A program made the translations under genes and the position numbers. From contig JAGVAO010000195.1 of NCBI GenBank assembly GCA_020060235.1, positions 1-46,378 of the forward strand: DNA of 46,378 bases. The letters run 5' to 3'. Of the stretch, positions 30,511 to 39,540 are shown piece by piece (positions within the stretch are counted from its first letter, which is position 1; every line of letters starts with the position of its first letter). This stretch comes from Anaerolineales bacterium (GTDB taxonomy: Bacteria; Chloroflexota; Anaerolineae; Anaerolineales; Villigracilaceae). A model generated the notes under the pieces. It did not search any database, was not told the origin of the DNA, and saw only the letters and a program-made list of their open reading frames with translations.

Positions 30511-33500
30511 TAACCTTTTTCTCCCCCACTTTTGAGCAATTGTTCAAGGGCCTCGACGATATCCGGGTCAAAAAGCCGGCCTGCTTCTTGATGAAGATAC
30601 TCGATGGCTTCTTTGGACGAAACCTTGTTGCGATAAGGCCGGTCGGTGGTCAGCGCGTCGTAGGCATCCACTACTGCAAAAATCCGCGCCATAAGTGGGA
30701 TTTCCGGGCCGAGCAAGCCCATCGGGTAGCCGCTGCCGTTCCAGCGTTCCTGGTGGTAGCGGATGATGGGCAGCGTATCCTGCAAAAAGGGAATCCCCTC
30801 GATGATTCTTGCGCCAATATCCGGGTGCTGGCGCATGGTTGTCCATTCCTCATCCGACAGCGGGCCGGGCTTGAGCAGGATTGAATCACTAATACCAATT
30901 TTACCAATATCGTGCAAGATGGCGCCGCGCTCCAAAATCTTGAGTTGTTCGGCATCCAGCCCGATAAACTCGCCCAGCATAATGTTCAGCCGCGCCACGC
31001 GGATGCTGTGCCCCTCGGTTTCGTGGTCGCGGGCATCCAGGGCCGAGGAGAGCGCGGCCAGGGTCTGGTCGTAAGTATTCTCCAATTGATGGTAAGCCGA
31101 TTCGAGCTGCTCGGCTTGCTGGCGTGTTTCTGAAAGCAGGATGTTCCGCTCCAGGGCTATTGCGGCCTGGTTGGCCAGGGTTTGCAGGTTGCTCGAATAA
31201 CGGGCATTGCTCCAACTTCTTTCAGAAACTTCAACCCACAACGCGCCATACTGGTGGCGAGGCGTTTGCAGCGGCACGCAAACCCGGGTCATCTCATTCT
31301 CAGCTGAGACAATAATGTTCTGCCCACGCTGGATGGTTTGCTTAATCAGGCTCATGGGATGTCGCGCCCCGGGATGCAGCCCGCTATTATCAATTTGTAC
31401 GCGGGCCTCGACCTCCCCTTGCAAATTGAGCAGGGCCACGCCCGCCGCCTGGGCCTGAATCAACTGGTAGGAGGTTTCGGCAATCGCTGCGGCGGCATCC
31501 GTTAACTGCTCCGACTGGATGATGCGCGTGCTCAACTGGTAAAGCAAGGTGGTGGTATTGAGCATCGAACGCAGTTCCTGGTAAAGCCAGGTAGTTTCGA
31601 CCGCCGCCGCCGCCTGGCTGGCAAGCAGGTTGCCCAGGGCCTCGTCACTCTCATTAAAAGCGTTTGTGCCAAACTTGCCAAATGCCAGCAACACCCCAAT
31701 GTTAGACTGCCGCAGCCGAATCGGAAGGGCCAGCATCGAACGCAGGCTGCTGTGCCCGGTCGGGATGGCGCTAAAGCGTTTGCGCACATCGCGCAAGCGA
31801 ATCGGCTTGGACTGGTTAAGGATGTTTTGAATCAGGGAATTTCCCTCCGGGTCACTGTTCAGCATACTGCTCAACGTGGGCGCATACCCGGCCTGGGCCA
31901 CCCGTGTAAAACCGCCCCCCTTATCGACCAGGGCCACAAACACAAAGCGCGCATCCAGCGTTTGCTGGGCAATTTCTGCGACCTGGGCAATCACCGCCTC
32001 CACCTCCAGCGTTGTCGAAAGGCTGACGCCGGCCTGAATCAGGCGCGTCAGGCGCTGGTCGTGGTCGCTTCGCTGCCAGGAGGAAACCAATCGCTGGGCA
32101 ACCGCCTCGAGGGTGCGAATGTCGCTATCGTCGAAAGCGTGCAGGCTGTCATGGGCTATCGCAAGACAGCCCTTTAACTGGTTGTAAAAAAGTATCGGCA
32201 CAATCAGTTCAGAAAGCGTGGTGACATTTTCCAACGCAATATAATCCGGGTCGAGGCGGGTATCCGTCACCAGTTGGGTGCGGCGCAGCCGCGCAGCGCG
32301 GCCAATCAAACCTGCGTGGATACTTTGCCGATATCCCGGAGGAATGTAATGCGCATTTGGCCCGCTGGCAGCCAAAACGCCCAGGTCGTTCCGCTCCGGG
32401 TCGAATTCCAGGACGGCGCAAATTGTCCCACCCAAAATCGATTGCACCGCGTTGGTCGTCAACTGGGCTGAAACGGGCGGGTCGAGCACGGTCTCCAATT
32501 CCAGGTTGATTTGGTGCAAAAGGTTCAACTGCGCCATGCGCCTTTTTTCGCTGGCCGCCAGTTTCGAGAGTAATTTCTCATGTTCCTTCTGCTGGATGGC
32601 TGTTTTGCTCAACAAATCCTGCGAATGGCGGAAAGGCTCAATCACAAACTGCCTTAGCGAGGCAAACATTCCGCCCGTGTCTTCGCCGGTTTTTGGAAAA
32701 CCGTTCTCCCCACTCAAACCCGAAAAAAGCCCGTTGATGGAAAGATTGACAACTATCACCAAGAACAGGCCAAAAACCGCCACGACAAAGAAACTGACCA
32801 GGCCGACTTCACGCAGGCCCTCGATTTCCTGCCGGGCTGTAGGGAAAAATCTCTGGGCACTTAAAAGCAAGCCCAGTATCAAGAACAGCGAAATAGCCTG
32901 CCCACCGCTGATAATGTAGAAAAATCGCCGCCCAATCCCCCTGCCCTCCTGTAGAATCACCCTGTGCCAGGGCACAACTTCGCTCGACAACAACCCGATA
33001 ATAATACTGGCTGAAAAAATCACCTGGAACAAGTGTCCCGCCAGCCCTGCCAGGAAGGCCCACAGCATCCAGGGAATACTGAGCAAATGCCATTGCTCTT
33101 TGCGGTTATATTCAGCATACAACCCGGCAACGACCGCAACCAACGCACTGACGAGGAAACCCATCGCCAGCGAAAGGCGCATCGGCTCATAAGACAGGGC
33201 GGGCAAATTGGCAACCGCCCAATCGGGGCGGATGAGCAGCCCGGCCCCAATCATCACATTGGCAAGCAGGGTGGCCGTTTGCAGCCAATCGAAAACATTA
33301 ATTTTGAAGCGGCTCGCCAGGGCAATTGCCACAAACACGCAGGCCAGCCAGGCGGTCTCGGCGTATAACTGTCCCTGCCATGCCCTGTACCCGACCACAG
33401 ACAGGATAATCATTGCTCCCGCGGTTATCAGGGTCTGCCAGTTTTTTTTGTATTTCAAAACAATCGAGGCCAGGTAGAACTGCGCAAAGGCATATAAAAA

Positions 33501-33644
33501 AACTGCCAGCGCGACAGCATACCAGTCGGCCAGCAGCAGGGAAATTCTCGCAAATAAGTGTGGGGCAAGCAGCAAGGCCGTTCCCACTGAAATGAGCAAC
33601 AAGATAACACTCAAGGAAAGCGAATAAGTTGTCGATTTATTCAT
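30510..33644 (-). CDS. Large membrane multi-GAF HD-GYP phosphodiesterase
   Basis: The 1044-residue protein has about nine membrane segments in residues 1-310, three GAF-like domains at roughly 385-525, 545-690 and 705-840, and a C-terminal HD-GYP domain. The HD pair is His911-Asp912 (LHDIGKIGISD) and the GYP motif is 972-974 (NGSGYPMGL), both expected in an active c-di-GMP (or cGAMP) phosphodiesterase. The stacked GAF domains suggest several small-molecule inputs. It is the first gene of the pair with the GGDEF protein. A TATAAT lies at 33658-33663, leaving a leader of only about 7 nt and no Shine-Dalgarno. Confidence 0.94.
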   Translation of the reverse strand: MNKSTTYSLSLSVILLLISVGTALLLAPHLFARISLLLADWYAVALAVFLYAFAQFYLASIVLKYKKNWQTLITAGAMIILSVVGYRAWQGQLYAETAWLACVFVAIALASRFKINVFDWLQTATLLANVMIGAGLLIRPDWAVANLPALSYEPMRLSLAMGFLVSALVAVVAGLYAEYNRKEQWHLLSIPWMLWAFLAGLAGHLFQVIFSASIIIGLLSSEVVPWHRVILQEGRGIGRRFFYIISGGQAISLFLILGLLLSAQRFFPTARQEIEGLREVGLVSFFVVAVFGLFLVIVVNLSINGLFSGLSGENGFPKTGEDTGGMFASLRQFVIEPFRHSQDLLSKTAIQQKEHEKLLSKLAASEKRRMAQLNLLHQINLELETVLDPPVSAQLTTNAVQSILGGTICAVLEFDPERNDLGVLAASGPNAHYIPPGYRQSIHAGLIGRAARLRRTQLVTDTRLDPDYIALENVTTLSELIVPILFYNQLKGCLAIAHDSLHAFDDSDIRTLEAVAQRLVSSWQRSDHDQRLTRLIQAGVSLSTTLEVEAVIAQVAEIAQQTLDARFVFVALVDKGGGFTRVAQAGYAPTLSSMLNSDPEGNSLIQNILNQSKPIRLRDVRKRFSAIPTGHSSLRSMLALPIRLRQSNIGVLLAFGKFGTNAFNESDEALGNLLASQAAAAVETTWLYQELRSMLNTTTLLYQLSTRIIQSEQLTDAAAAIAETSYQLIQAQAAGVALLNLQGEVEARVQIDNSGLHPGARHPMSLIKQTIQRGQNIIVSAENEMTRVCVPLQTPRHQYGALWVEVSERSWSNARYSSNLQTLANQAAIALERNILLSETRQQAEQLESAYHQLENTYDQTLAALSSALDARDHETEGHSIRVARLNIMLGEFIGLDAEQLKILERGAILHDIGKIGISDSILLKPGPLSDEEWTTMRQHPDIGARIIEGIPFLQDTLPIIRYHQERWNGSGYPMGLLGPEIPLMARIFAVVDAYDALTTDRPYRNKVSSKEAIEYLHQEAGRLFDPDIVEALEQLLKSGGEKG

Positions 33645-33657
33645 ATGGTTTTCTTGA

Positions 33658-33663
33658 ATTATA
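33658..33663 (-). promoter_or_regulatory. -10 element of the HD-GYP/GGDEF operon
   Basis: The minus strand reads TATAAT 13 nt before the ATG at 33644. The transcript would start about 7 nt before the ATG, too short for a normal ribosome-binding site. Confidence 0.45.
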
Positions 33664-33718
33664 GTGCCAATTTACCCCAAAATACGCCTATTTCCCAAAC
33701 AACCACCCCATCACAATG

Positions 33719-33724
33719 TAAAAT
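33719..33724 (+). promoter_or_regulatory. -10-like hexamer directly before the spermidine-synthase-like gene
   Basis: TAAAAT preceded by TG lies 7 nt before the ATG at 33732. There is no Shine-Dalgarno, again consistent with a leaderless mRNA. It also supports 33732 over an upstream in-frame start at 33645. Confidence 0.4.
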
Positions 33725-33731
33725 ATACCTT

Positions 33732-35282
33732 ATGCGAAAATTACTCTACCTCACCGTCTTCCTTTCGGGCATGAGTGCCCTGGCTGCCGAGTTTGGCGCA
33801 TTCCGTCTGTTGCAAATGCGCTTCAGCAGCATCACCCTTGTCTGGGCAGTCATTATCGGCCTGATACTGGTCTACTTTGCCATCGGGTATGCCCTCGGTG
33901 GGCGGCTGGCGGACCGGTCACCGCAGTACACGACCTTTTTCAGCGTCATCGCCTGGGGCGGACTAACCCTCAGCATCGTGCCTCTGGTTTCCCAGCCCAT
34001 CCTGCGCTACGCCAGCATCGCCTCAGACGCGCTGCAATTCGAGGTCATGGGCGCGGCCTTCCTGGCAACCTTAATCCTTTTTAGTGTTCCCGTCACCCTG
34101 CTGGCAATGACCTCGCCCTTCGCCCTGCGCATGTTACTGCAAGACCCGCAGCGCGCGGGCAACGTCGCAGGGAACGTCTCGGCCCTCTCGACCTTTGGCT
34201 CGGTGCTGGGTGCCTTCCTGCCCACCCTGCTGCTCTTCGACCTGGTCGGCGCAACCCGCAGCATCCTCATCTTCGGCCTGCTCATGCTGGCCCTGGGCGC
34301 GCTCGGACTCTTCCGCAGCGGGGCCCGCATCCGCGCCGCTGTGTTTGGGGTATTCCTGCTCGTCTTTGCTGGCATCTATATTTGGGGAGATTTCCACATC
34401 AAAGACACCCCCGGCCAGGTCTACGAAGCCGAATCGGCCTACAACTACATCGAAGTGCTCGAAATCGGCCAAACCCGCTACCTGCGCCTGAACGACGGGC
34501 AGGGCGTCCACTCGCAGTACCACCCCACCGAATTGTTCTATGGCGGCCCATGGGAACAGTTCCTGGTCGGCCCGTTCTTCAACCCCGCCCCGCACACCAC
34601 TGACCACGTCGAGCGCATCGCCGTTGTCGGCCTGGCCGCCGGCACATCGACCCGCCAGGCAACTGAAATTTTCGGCCCCATCCCCATCGACGGCTACGAA
34701 ATCGACCCAAAAATCGTGCAGGTCGGGCGCGACTACTTTGAAATGACCCAGCCCAACCTGACCGTCCACGTCACCGACGGGCGCTGGGGGCTGGAACGCT
34801 CCCCCCACCAGTACAGCCTGATTATCGTCGACGCCTACCGCCCGCCTTACATCCCGCCCAACCTGACCACCCGCGAATTCTTCGGCATCGTGCATGACCG
34901 ACTGGCCCCCAACGGCGTTCTAACCATCAACATTGGCCGCACCGCCGACGACCGCCGCCTGATTAACGACCTGGCAGCCACCATCGCCGAACACTTTCCG
35001 TCCATCTATGTCATGGACATTCCCAACACGTTTAATTCGATTTTATACGCCACCAAAGCCGAGACCAGCCTCGAAAACCTGTTCGCCAACCACCGACTGC
35101 TCCAATCGGATGCGGCTTCGCACCCGCTGCTTTTAACCGCGGTTTCTGTGACCGTTTCCAACCTGCGCGAAACCCCCTCCGGCGGACGGGTCTACACCGA
35201 CGATTGGGCGCCCATCGAAGCCGTCACCAACGATATGATAATCCGCTTCATCCTCGGCGGCGGCGCGGAGATTTTGCAATGA
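33732..35282 (+). CDS. Membrane-fused spermidine-synthase-like protein
   Basis: About 516 residues. The first 220 hold about seven membrane segments (starting LLYLTVFLSGMSALAAE, a motif common to this fused family). The C-terminal 290 residues form a SpeE-like methyltransferase fold: YLRLNDGQGVHSQYHP, VVGLAAGTSTRQATE (nucleotide/SAM-type loop), IDGYEIDPKIV and LIIVDAYRPPYIPPNL then TTREFF. The catalytic DxSDP-type motif of true aminopropyltransferases is replaced by VDAYRPP, so polyamine synthesis is doubtful. It overlaps the DUF1461 gene by 4 bp. Confidence 0.87.
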   Translation: MRKLLYLTVFLSGMSALAAEFGAFRLLQMRFSSITLVWAVIIGLILVYFAIGYALGGRLADRSPQYTTFFSVIAWGGLTLSIVPLVSQPILRYASIASDALQFEVMGAAFLATLILFSVPVTLLAMTSPFALRMLLQDPQRAGNVAGNVSALSTFGSVLGAFLPTLLLFDLVGATRSILIFGLLMLALGALGLFRSGARIRAAVFGVFLLVFAGIYIWGDFHIKDTPGQVYEAESAYNYIEVLEIGQTRYLRLNDGQGVHSQYHPTELFYGGPWEQFLVGPFFNPAPHTTDHVERIAVVGLAAGTSTRQATEIFGPIPIDGYEIDPKIVQVGRDYFEMTQPNLTVHVTDGRWGLERSPHQYSLIIVDAYRPPYIPPNLTTREFFGIVHDRLAPNGVLTINIGRTADDRRLINDLAATIAEHFPSIYVMDIPNTFNSILYATKAETSLENLFANHRLLQSDAASHPLLLTAVSVTVSNLRETPSGGRVYTDDWAPIEAVTNDMIIRFILGGGAEILQ

Positions 35283-35923
35283 AATCCTACCTCTCTGGCA
35301 TCACCTCTGTCCTGACCATTCTCGTCATCCCGCTCTTTTTCATCCGCCTGCTCCTCATTCCGGTTTTCCCGGCCATCGAATACCGCATGCCCGGCTTCCC
35401 CGAAGACAGTTACGGATTCACCTACGAAGAGCGCGTCAAATGGGCCACCTACGGCATGGAATACCTGCTCAACAACGCCGGGCCTGAATACCTCGGCGAC
35501 CTGCGCTTCGATGACGGCTCGCCTGTTTTCAACGAGCGTGAAGTCCAACACATGCTGGATGTCAAAATTGTCGTCGGCCAGGCGCTGACGGTTTTTCGCA
35601 TCTCCCTGGCTTTGCTGGTCGCCCTGGGTTTGTTCGCCTGGCGGCGCGGCTGGGTCGACTCATACAGCCAGGGCATTTCGCGCGGCGGATGGATTTTGCT
35701 CGTTGTCCTGCTCACGCTGGGGGGCGTAGCGCTCACCTCCTTCTGGCAATTTTTTGCCGGTTTTCACGCCATCTTCTTCGAAGGCGATTCGTGGCTGTTC
35801 GCCTATTCCGACACCCTCATCCGCCTTTACCCCATCCGCTTCTGGCAGGATGTCATCATCTACATCATGGGCGGCTCGGCTCTGGCAAGCGGGCTGCTGG
35901 GCTGGTTTTTGGGGAGGAAATAA
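35279..35923 (+). CDS. DUF1461/TIGR01906 integral membrane protein
   Basis: The 214-residue protein has four membrane segments: near the N-terminus (ITSVLTILVIPLFFIRLLL), two in the middle and one at the C-terminus. The conserved loop FHAIFFEGDSWLFAYSDTLI followed by RLYPIRFW is the signature of this family of unknown function. Its ATG overlaps the TGA of the spermidine-synthase-like gene (ATGA), indicating translational coupling. An earlier in-frame start inside the upstream gene is unlikely. Confidence 0.9.
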   Translation: MKSYLSGITSVLTILVIPLFFIRLLLIPVFPAIEYRMPGFPEDSYGFTYEERVKWATYGMEYLLNNAGPEYLGDLRFDDGSPVFNEREVQHMLDVKIVVGQALTVFRISLALLVALGLFAWRRGWVDSYSQGISRGGWILLVVLLTLGGVALTSFWQFFAGFHAIFFEGDSWLFAYSDTLIRLYPIRFWQDVIIYIMGGSALASGLLGWFLGRK

Positions 35924-35935
35924 CAGAGTCCAAGT

Positions 35936-36039
35936 TTGTCATTTCGAGGGTGCGTAGCGCCCGAGAAATCTTTGCCTGGTGCGTGAAGGATTTTTACCCT
36001 ACAGGCACGATGTCGCAGCCGGGCGGCTCGAAATGACAA
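35936..36039. repeat. MITE-like inverted repeat element, copy 2
   Basis: A 104-bp element with the same perfect 13-bp ends (TTGTCATTTCGAG and CTCGAAATGACAA) as 7453-7543, but a diverged middle. It starts 12 bp behind the DUF1461 stop. It still has GAGAAATCTTTGCC and GCGTGAAGGATTTTT as a decayed inner pair. Confidence 0.85.
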
Positions 36040-36098
36040 GCTCCCGCAACATCCCACCCAAAGTTGGGTTAATAAGCGTATATAGGCCCGAAGCGGTT

Positions 36099-36104
36099 AT
36101 AATT
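36099..36104 (+). promoter_or_regulatory. -10 element of the fabG-asp23-nusB operon
   Basis: TATAAT lies 20 bp before the ATG at 36124, followed by AAGGAG as the ribosome-binding site. No consensus -35 is seen at 16-18 bp. Confidence 0.5.
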
Positions 36105-36123
36105 TAACTTAAGGAGTATCATC

Positions 36124-36882
36124 ATGCCCGAATTTTTATCGTTGGAAAATCGTGTCGCCCTTGTCACCGGCGGTTCGCGCGGAATTGGCCGCGCCATCGC
36201 CCTCGAACTTGCCAAACGCGGCGCGGCGGTTGTCGTCAATTATCACAAATCGCCCGAGGCGGCTGAAAACGTCGTAAACGAGATTCAGGCAGAGGGTGGG
36301 CGCGCAGCCGCCTTCCAGGCCGATGTCGCCAACTTCGAGCAGGCGGCGGCCCTCGTCAAATTTGCCATCGATACCTTCGGCGACCTGCACATCCTGGTCA
36401 ACAACGCCGGCATCACCCGCGACGGCCTGATTATGATGATGCCCGAAGAAGATTGGGACGCGGTGATTGACACCAACCTGAAAAGCACCTTCAACTGCTC
36501 CAAAGCCGCTGTGCGCCACATGATGCGCAAACGCTACGGACGGGTTATCAACATCTCGTCGGTGTCGGGCCAAATGGGCAACGGCGGCCAGACCAACTAC
36601 TCGGCATCCAAGGCCGGGCAAATTGGCTTCACCAAATCGCTGGCCCGCGAAGTCGCCGCTCGCAACCTGACCGTCAACGCCGTCGCCCCAGGTTTTGTCG
36701 ATACCGAAATCCTCGACGCCATGCCGCCCGAAATGCTCGAAGCCGCGCTGAAATTTGTCCCGCTCGGTCGAAAAGCCGAACCCGAAGAAGTCGCTTACGC
36801 TGTCGCCTTCCTGGCTTCAGACCAGGCCGCATTTATCACCGGCCAGGTGCTGGCAGTCGATGGCGGCATGGCCATGATGTAG
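36124..36882 (+). CDS. fabG: 3-oxoacyl-[acyl-carrier-protein] reductase (FabG-type SDR)
   Basis: The 252-residue SDR has the NADPH motif TGGSRGIG (15-22), NNAG (93-96), and the catalytic Asn118, Ser146, Tyr159, Lys163 (YSASKAG). The sequence closely follows FabG, including the [16 protein letters not shown] segment, which reduces 3-oxoacyl-ACP in fatty acid synthesis. Other SDR activities are possible because no other fab gene is nearby. It is followed after 15 bp by the Asp23 gene, so it leads a three-gene operon. Confidence 0.9.
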   Translation: MPEFLSLENRVALVTGGSRGIGRAIALELAKRGAAVVVNYHKSPEAAENVVNEIQAEGGRAAAFQADVANFEQAAALVKFAIDTFGDLHILVNNAGITRDGLIMMMPEEDWDAVIDTNLKSTFNCSKAAVRHMMRKRYGRVINISSVSGQMGNGGQTNYSASKAGQIGFTKSLAREVAARNLTVNAVAPGFVDTEILDAMPPEMLEAALKFVPLGRKAEPEEVAYAVAFLASDQAAFITGQVLAVDGGMAMM

Positions 36883-36897
36883 CCCAAGGAGGCAAAA

Positions 36898-37245
36898 ATG
36901 AGCGAATACCAACCCGCCGGAAAAACCACCCTCTCGCCCGAAGTGCTGGTGACCATCACCCGCATGTCAGCCCTGAGCGTGCCCGGCGTCAGCCGCCTGA
37001 CCCCCATTCCGGCCCGCGTCGACCGGCTCTTTAAACGCGGCGCAGCCGATGGGGTCGAACTCAAGGTCGAAGACGACCTGGTTTACCTCGACCTGTTTCT
37101 GGCCCTCAAGCCGGATGTCAACGTGCGCGAAGTCAGCCGCAACGTGCAGCACCAGGTCGCCCGCGCCATCGAGGAAATGGTCGGCATGGACATCGGCCAT
37201 GTCAACATTCATATCGAAGATATTGATTACGAAGAAGAGGCCTGA
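36898..37245 (+). CDS. Asp23/Gls24 family protein
   Basis: The 115-residue protein matches the Asp23/Gls24 (YloU-like) family: GKTTLSPEVLVTITRMSAL, PGV and the end MDIGHVNIHIEDID. Homologues are linked to the cell envelope and alkaline stress in Firmicutes, but their molecular role is unclear. AAGGAGG precedes the ATG. It sits directly before nusB (6 bp), a pairing also seen in other Gram-positive-type genomes. Confidence 0.92.
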   Translation: MSEYQPAGKTTLSPEVLVTITRMSALSVPGVSRLTPIPARVDRLFKRGAADGVELKVEDDLVYLDLFLALKPDVNVREVSRNVQHQVARAIEEMVGMDIGHVNIHIEDIDYEEEA

Positions 37246-37251
37246 GCCTTC

Positions 37252-37707
37252 ATGAAACCCCGCACCAGGGCCAGAGCCTTTGCCCTGCAAGTACTTTACG
37301 AAGTTGATATGGTAGCCCATCTTCCAGGCGTTGTTTTTCAGCAACGGCTGGAAGATGCCCGCACCGAAGGCCAGAACCCGCTCGATGACGAACTGGTAGA
37401 GTTTGCCCGCCAGATTGTGGCGGGCGTTTCTGTGATGACCGAAAAACTCGACCACGCCATCGAACGTTACGCCCCCGAATGGCCCTTCGACCAGATAGCC
37501 GCCATCGACCGCAACATCCTGCGCATGGCCGCCTGGGAGTTTGCCGCCTCGCGCCAGACCCCGCTCAAAGTCGCCATCAACGAAGCGGTCGAACTCGCCA
37601 AAGAATACGGCTCCGACAGCGCCCCGCGCTTCATCAACGGCGTGCTCGGCAGCCTGGCCGACCACGAAAACGAAATCCGCCAGGCGCTGGCCATCCCGGC
37701 TGAATAA
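37252..37707 (+). CDS. nusB: Transcription antitermination factor NusB
   Basis: The 151-residue all-helical protein binds boxA RNA with S10 (NusE) and prevents premature termination in rRNA operons. Family features are the start [17 protein letters not shown] and the C-terminal block [33 protein letters not shown], ending [10 protein letters not shown]. It is the last gene of the fabG-asp23-nusB unit and is followed by a terminator at 37725-37762. Confidence 0.96.
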   Translation: MKPRTRARAFALQVLYEVDMVAHLPGVVFQQRLEDARTEGQNPLDDELVEFARQIVAGVSVMTEKLDHAIERYAPEWPFDQIAAIDRNILRMAAWEFAASRQTPLKVAINEAVELAKEYGSDSAPRFINGVLGSLADHENEIRQALAIPAE

Positions 37708-37724
37708 ACCGGCCCCGCCATACT

Positions 37725-37762
37725 GCCCCAGGCCGCCCGAAACCGGCGTTGGGGCTTTTTTT
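37725..37762 (+). terminator. Intrinsic terminator of the nusB operon
   Basis: GCCCCA (37725-37730) pairs with TGGGGC (37750-37755), with an inner GCCG/CGGC pair, followed by T7. It starts 18 bp behind the nusB stop. Confidence 0.85.
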
Positions 37763-37791
37763 ATGCAACCGTAAAAATTCTGGAGAAATAA

Positions 37792-39114
37792 ATGGACTCT
37801 CCCGCCACCCTGACCATTCACCGCGCCCGCGAACTGCTCCAGGCCGGAGAAATTACCCCGGACGAACTCACCTCAGCCTGCCTCGCCGTTATCGAGGCCA
37901 AAAACCCCACGCTGAATGTTTTTGCCGCCCCACCGGCAAACCCCGAAAAGACGTCAAACCCGCAGGGCGAACTGGGTGGCATTCCCCTTGTCATCAAAGA
38001 CATCATCGATGTAGCCGGGCAGCCCACAGCCGCCGGGTCGCCCAACTTCTTCGGGCAGCAACCGGCGCTGAAAGACGCCCTGGTGGTCGATAAGCTCAAA
38101 TACGCCGGAGCAGCCATTCTCGGCAAAGTCAACACCCACGAAATCGCCCTGGGAATCACTGGCATCAACCCACACACCGGGCCGGTTCGCAACCCGCACA
38201 ACCCCGAGCGGATAACCGGCGGCTCGTCCAGCGGCAGCGCGGCGGCGGTTGCCAGTGGCATGGCCCTCGGCGCGCTCGGCACAGACACGGGCGGCTCGGT
38301 GCGCATCCCGGCGGCCTTGTGCGGCGTGGTCGGCTTCAAACCGACCTTTGGGCGTGTCAGCACCCGCGGGGTATTGCCGCTTTCGTGGAATCTCGACCAT
38401 GTGGGCGTGCTTGCCAAAACCGTCGCCGATGCCGCCCTGCTGTATTCCGTCATTGCCGGGTACGACCCGCAAGACCCCAACTGCGTCCTCGTCCAGCCCG
38501 GCTTCCAGATGCAAAAAGAGATGTCCGACTTTCGCGTGGCCCTGGCGGTTGGGGACTACATCTCCACGGCCGACCCTGAAATCCTGCAAGCGCTTGCCCG
38601 TGCCGCCGAAGCCTTCGCCAGCCTGGGCGCGGAAATTGTCGAGGTCGAAATCCCGCGCCTCGAGGAAGCCGCTCACGCCAACGGGACGATGGTCATCGCC
38701 GACGCGGCAGCCTTCCACCGTGAGCGCCTGGCCGCGCATCCCGACTGGTTCGGCGAGGACGTGCGTGCCCGCCTCGAAAAAGGCCGCTCGGTTTCATCCA
38801 CCGATTATGCCCTGGCGCGGCGCGTGCAAAGCGAAATGAAACGCTACTTTGGCCTGTTCTTCGACCCCTTCGACGTGCTGCTACTGCCCACCACCGCCAG
38901 CGTCGCCGCCCCGATAGAGGGACTCGACTCTGCCGCCTATGCCCCACGCCTGACGCGCTTCACCGCGCCCTTCAACCTGACCGGCATGCCGGCCCTGAGC
39001 GTCCCGTGCGGGTTTTCGCCCGACGGCCTGCCGATTGGCGTCCAGCTGGTCGCCCCGGCCTGGAGCGAGCAGGTCGTCCTGCAAGCCGGGCAGGCGCTTG
39101 AAGCAGCCCTTTAA
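37792..39114 (+). CDS. Amidase-signature family hydrolase (GatA-like)
   Basis: The 440-residue protein has the amidase-signature core. The Ser-cisSer-Lys triad can be placed at Lys69 (PLVIKD), Ser145 (GGSSSGSAA) and Ser169 (GTDTGGSVRIPAALCG). It could be the GatA subunit of the tRNA-dependent amidotransferase, but it is short (GatA is usually about 480 residues), and gatB and gatC are not nearby. A general amidase is therefore equally likely. It is followed after 6 bp by a hotdog thioesterase gene. Confidence 0.88.
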   Translation: MDSPATLTIHRARELLQAGEITPDELTSACLAVIEAKNPTLNVFAAPPANPEKTSNPQGELGGIPLVIKDIIDVAGQPTAAGSPNFFGQQPALKDALVVDKLKYAGAAILGKVNTHEIALGITGINPHTGPVRNPHNPERITGGSSSGSAAAVASGMALGALGTDTGGSVRIPAALCGVVGFKPTFGRVSTRGVLPLSWNLDHVGVLAKTVADAALLYSVIAGYDPQDPNCVLVQPGFQMQKEMSDFRVALAVGDYISTADPEILQALARAAEAFASLGAEIVEVEIPRLEEAAHANGTMVIADAAAFHRERLAAHPDWFGEDVRARLEKGRSVSSTDYALARRVQSEMKRYFGLFFDPFDVLLLPTTASVAAPIEGLDSAAYAPRLTRFTAPFNLTGMPALSVPCGFSPDGLPIGVQLVAPAWSEQVVLQAGQALEAAL

Positions 39115-39120
39115 TAACCC

Positions 39121-39537
39121 ATGCAAACCAATAACATCTTCACCAAAACCATCACCATCCCTGCCAGCGCCATCGACGAAAACGGGCATGTCAACAACGT
39201 CGTTTACGTCCAATGGATGCAGGATATTGCCGTCCAGCATTACGCCACGGCAGGCGGCGTGGCGGCGCAGGGGCAAAACGCCACCTGGGTCGTGCGCGAA
39301 CACAAAATCGAATACCTGCAACCGGCCTTTGCCGGGCAGGAAATTGAAATCCGCACCTGGGTCGAGGATGCCCGCCGGGTGCGTTCGCTGAGAAAATACG
39401 AATTTACGCGAAAATCGGACAGCAGCCTGCTGGTGCGCGGCGAAACCGACTGGGTATTTGTCGATTCCAGCACAGGCAGGCCGCTGCCCATTCCAGAAGC
39501 GGTTATTTCACTGCTATCCCCACGCAAGCGGGTATGA
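39121..39537 (+). CDS. Acyl-CoA thioesterase, 4HBT hotdog family
   Basis: The 138-residue protein is a single hotdog domain of the 4-hydroxybenzoyl-CoA thioesterase type. The active-site helix region reads AIDENGHVNNVVYVQWMQDIA, split here as DENGHVNNVVY, with Asp19 and His23 positions typical of YbgC-like enzymes. It hydrolyses acyl-CoA or acyl-ACP thioesters; the chain specificity is unknown. It follows the amidase gene by 6 bp and converges with the FGE-fold gene, with a 3-bp gap between stops. Confidence 0.9.
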   Translation: MQTNNIFTKTITIPASAIDENGHVNNVVYVQWMQDIAVQHYATAGGVAAQGQNATWVVREHKIEYLQPAFAGQEIEIRTWVEDARRVRSLRKYEFTRKSDSSLLVRGETDWVFVDSSTGRPLPIPEAVISLLSPRKRV

Positions 39538-39540
39538 ATC

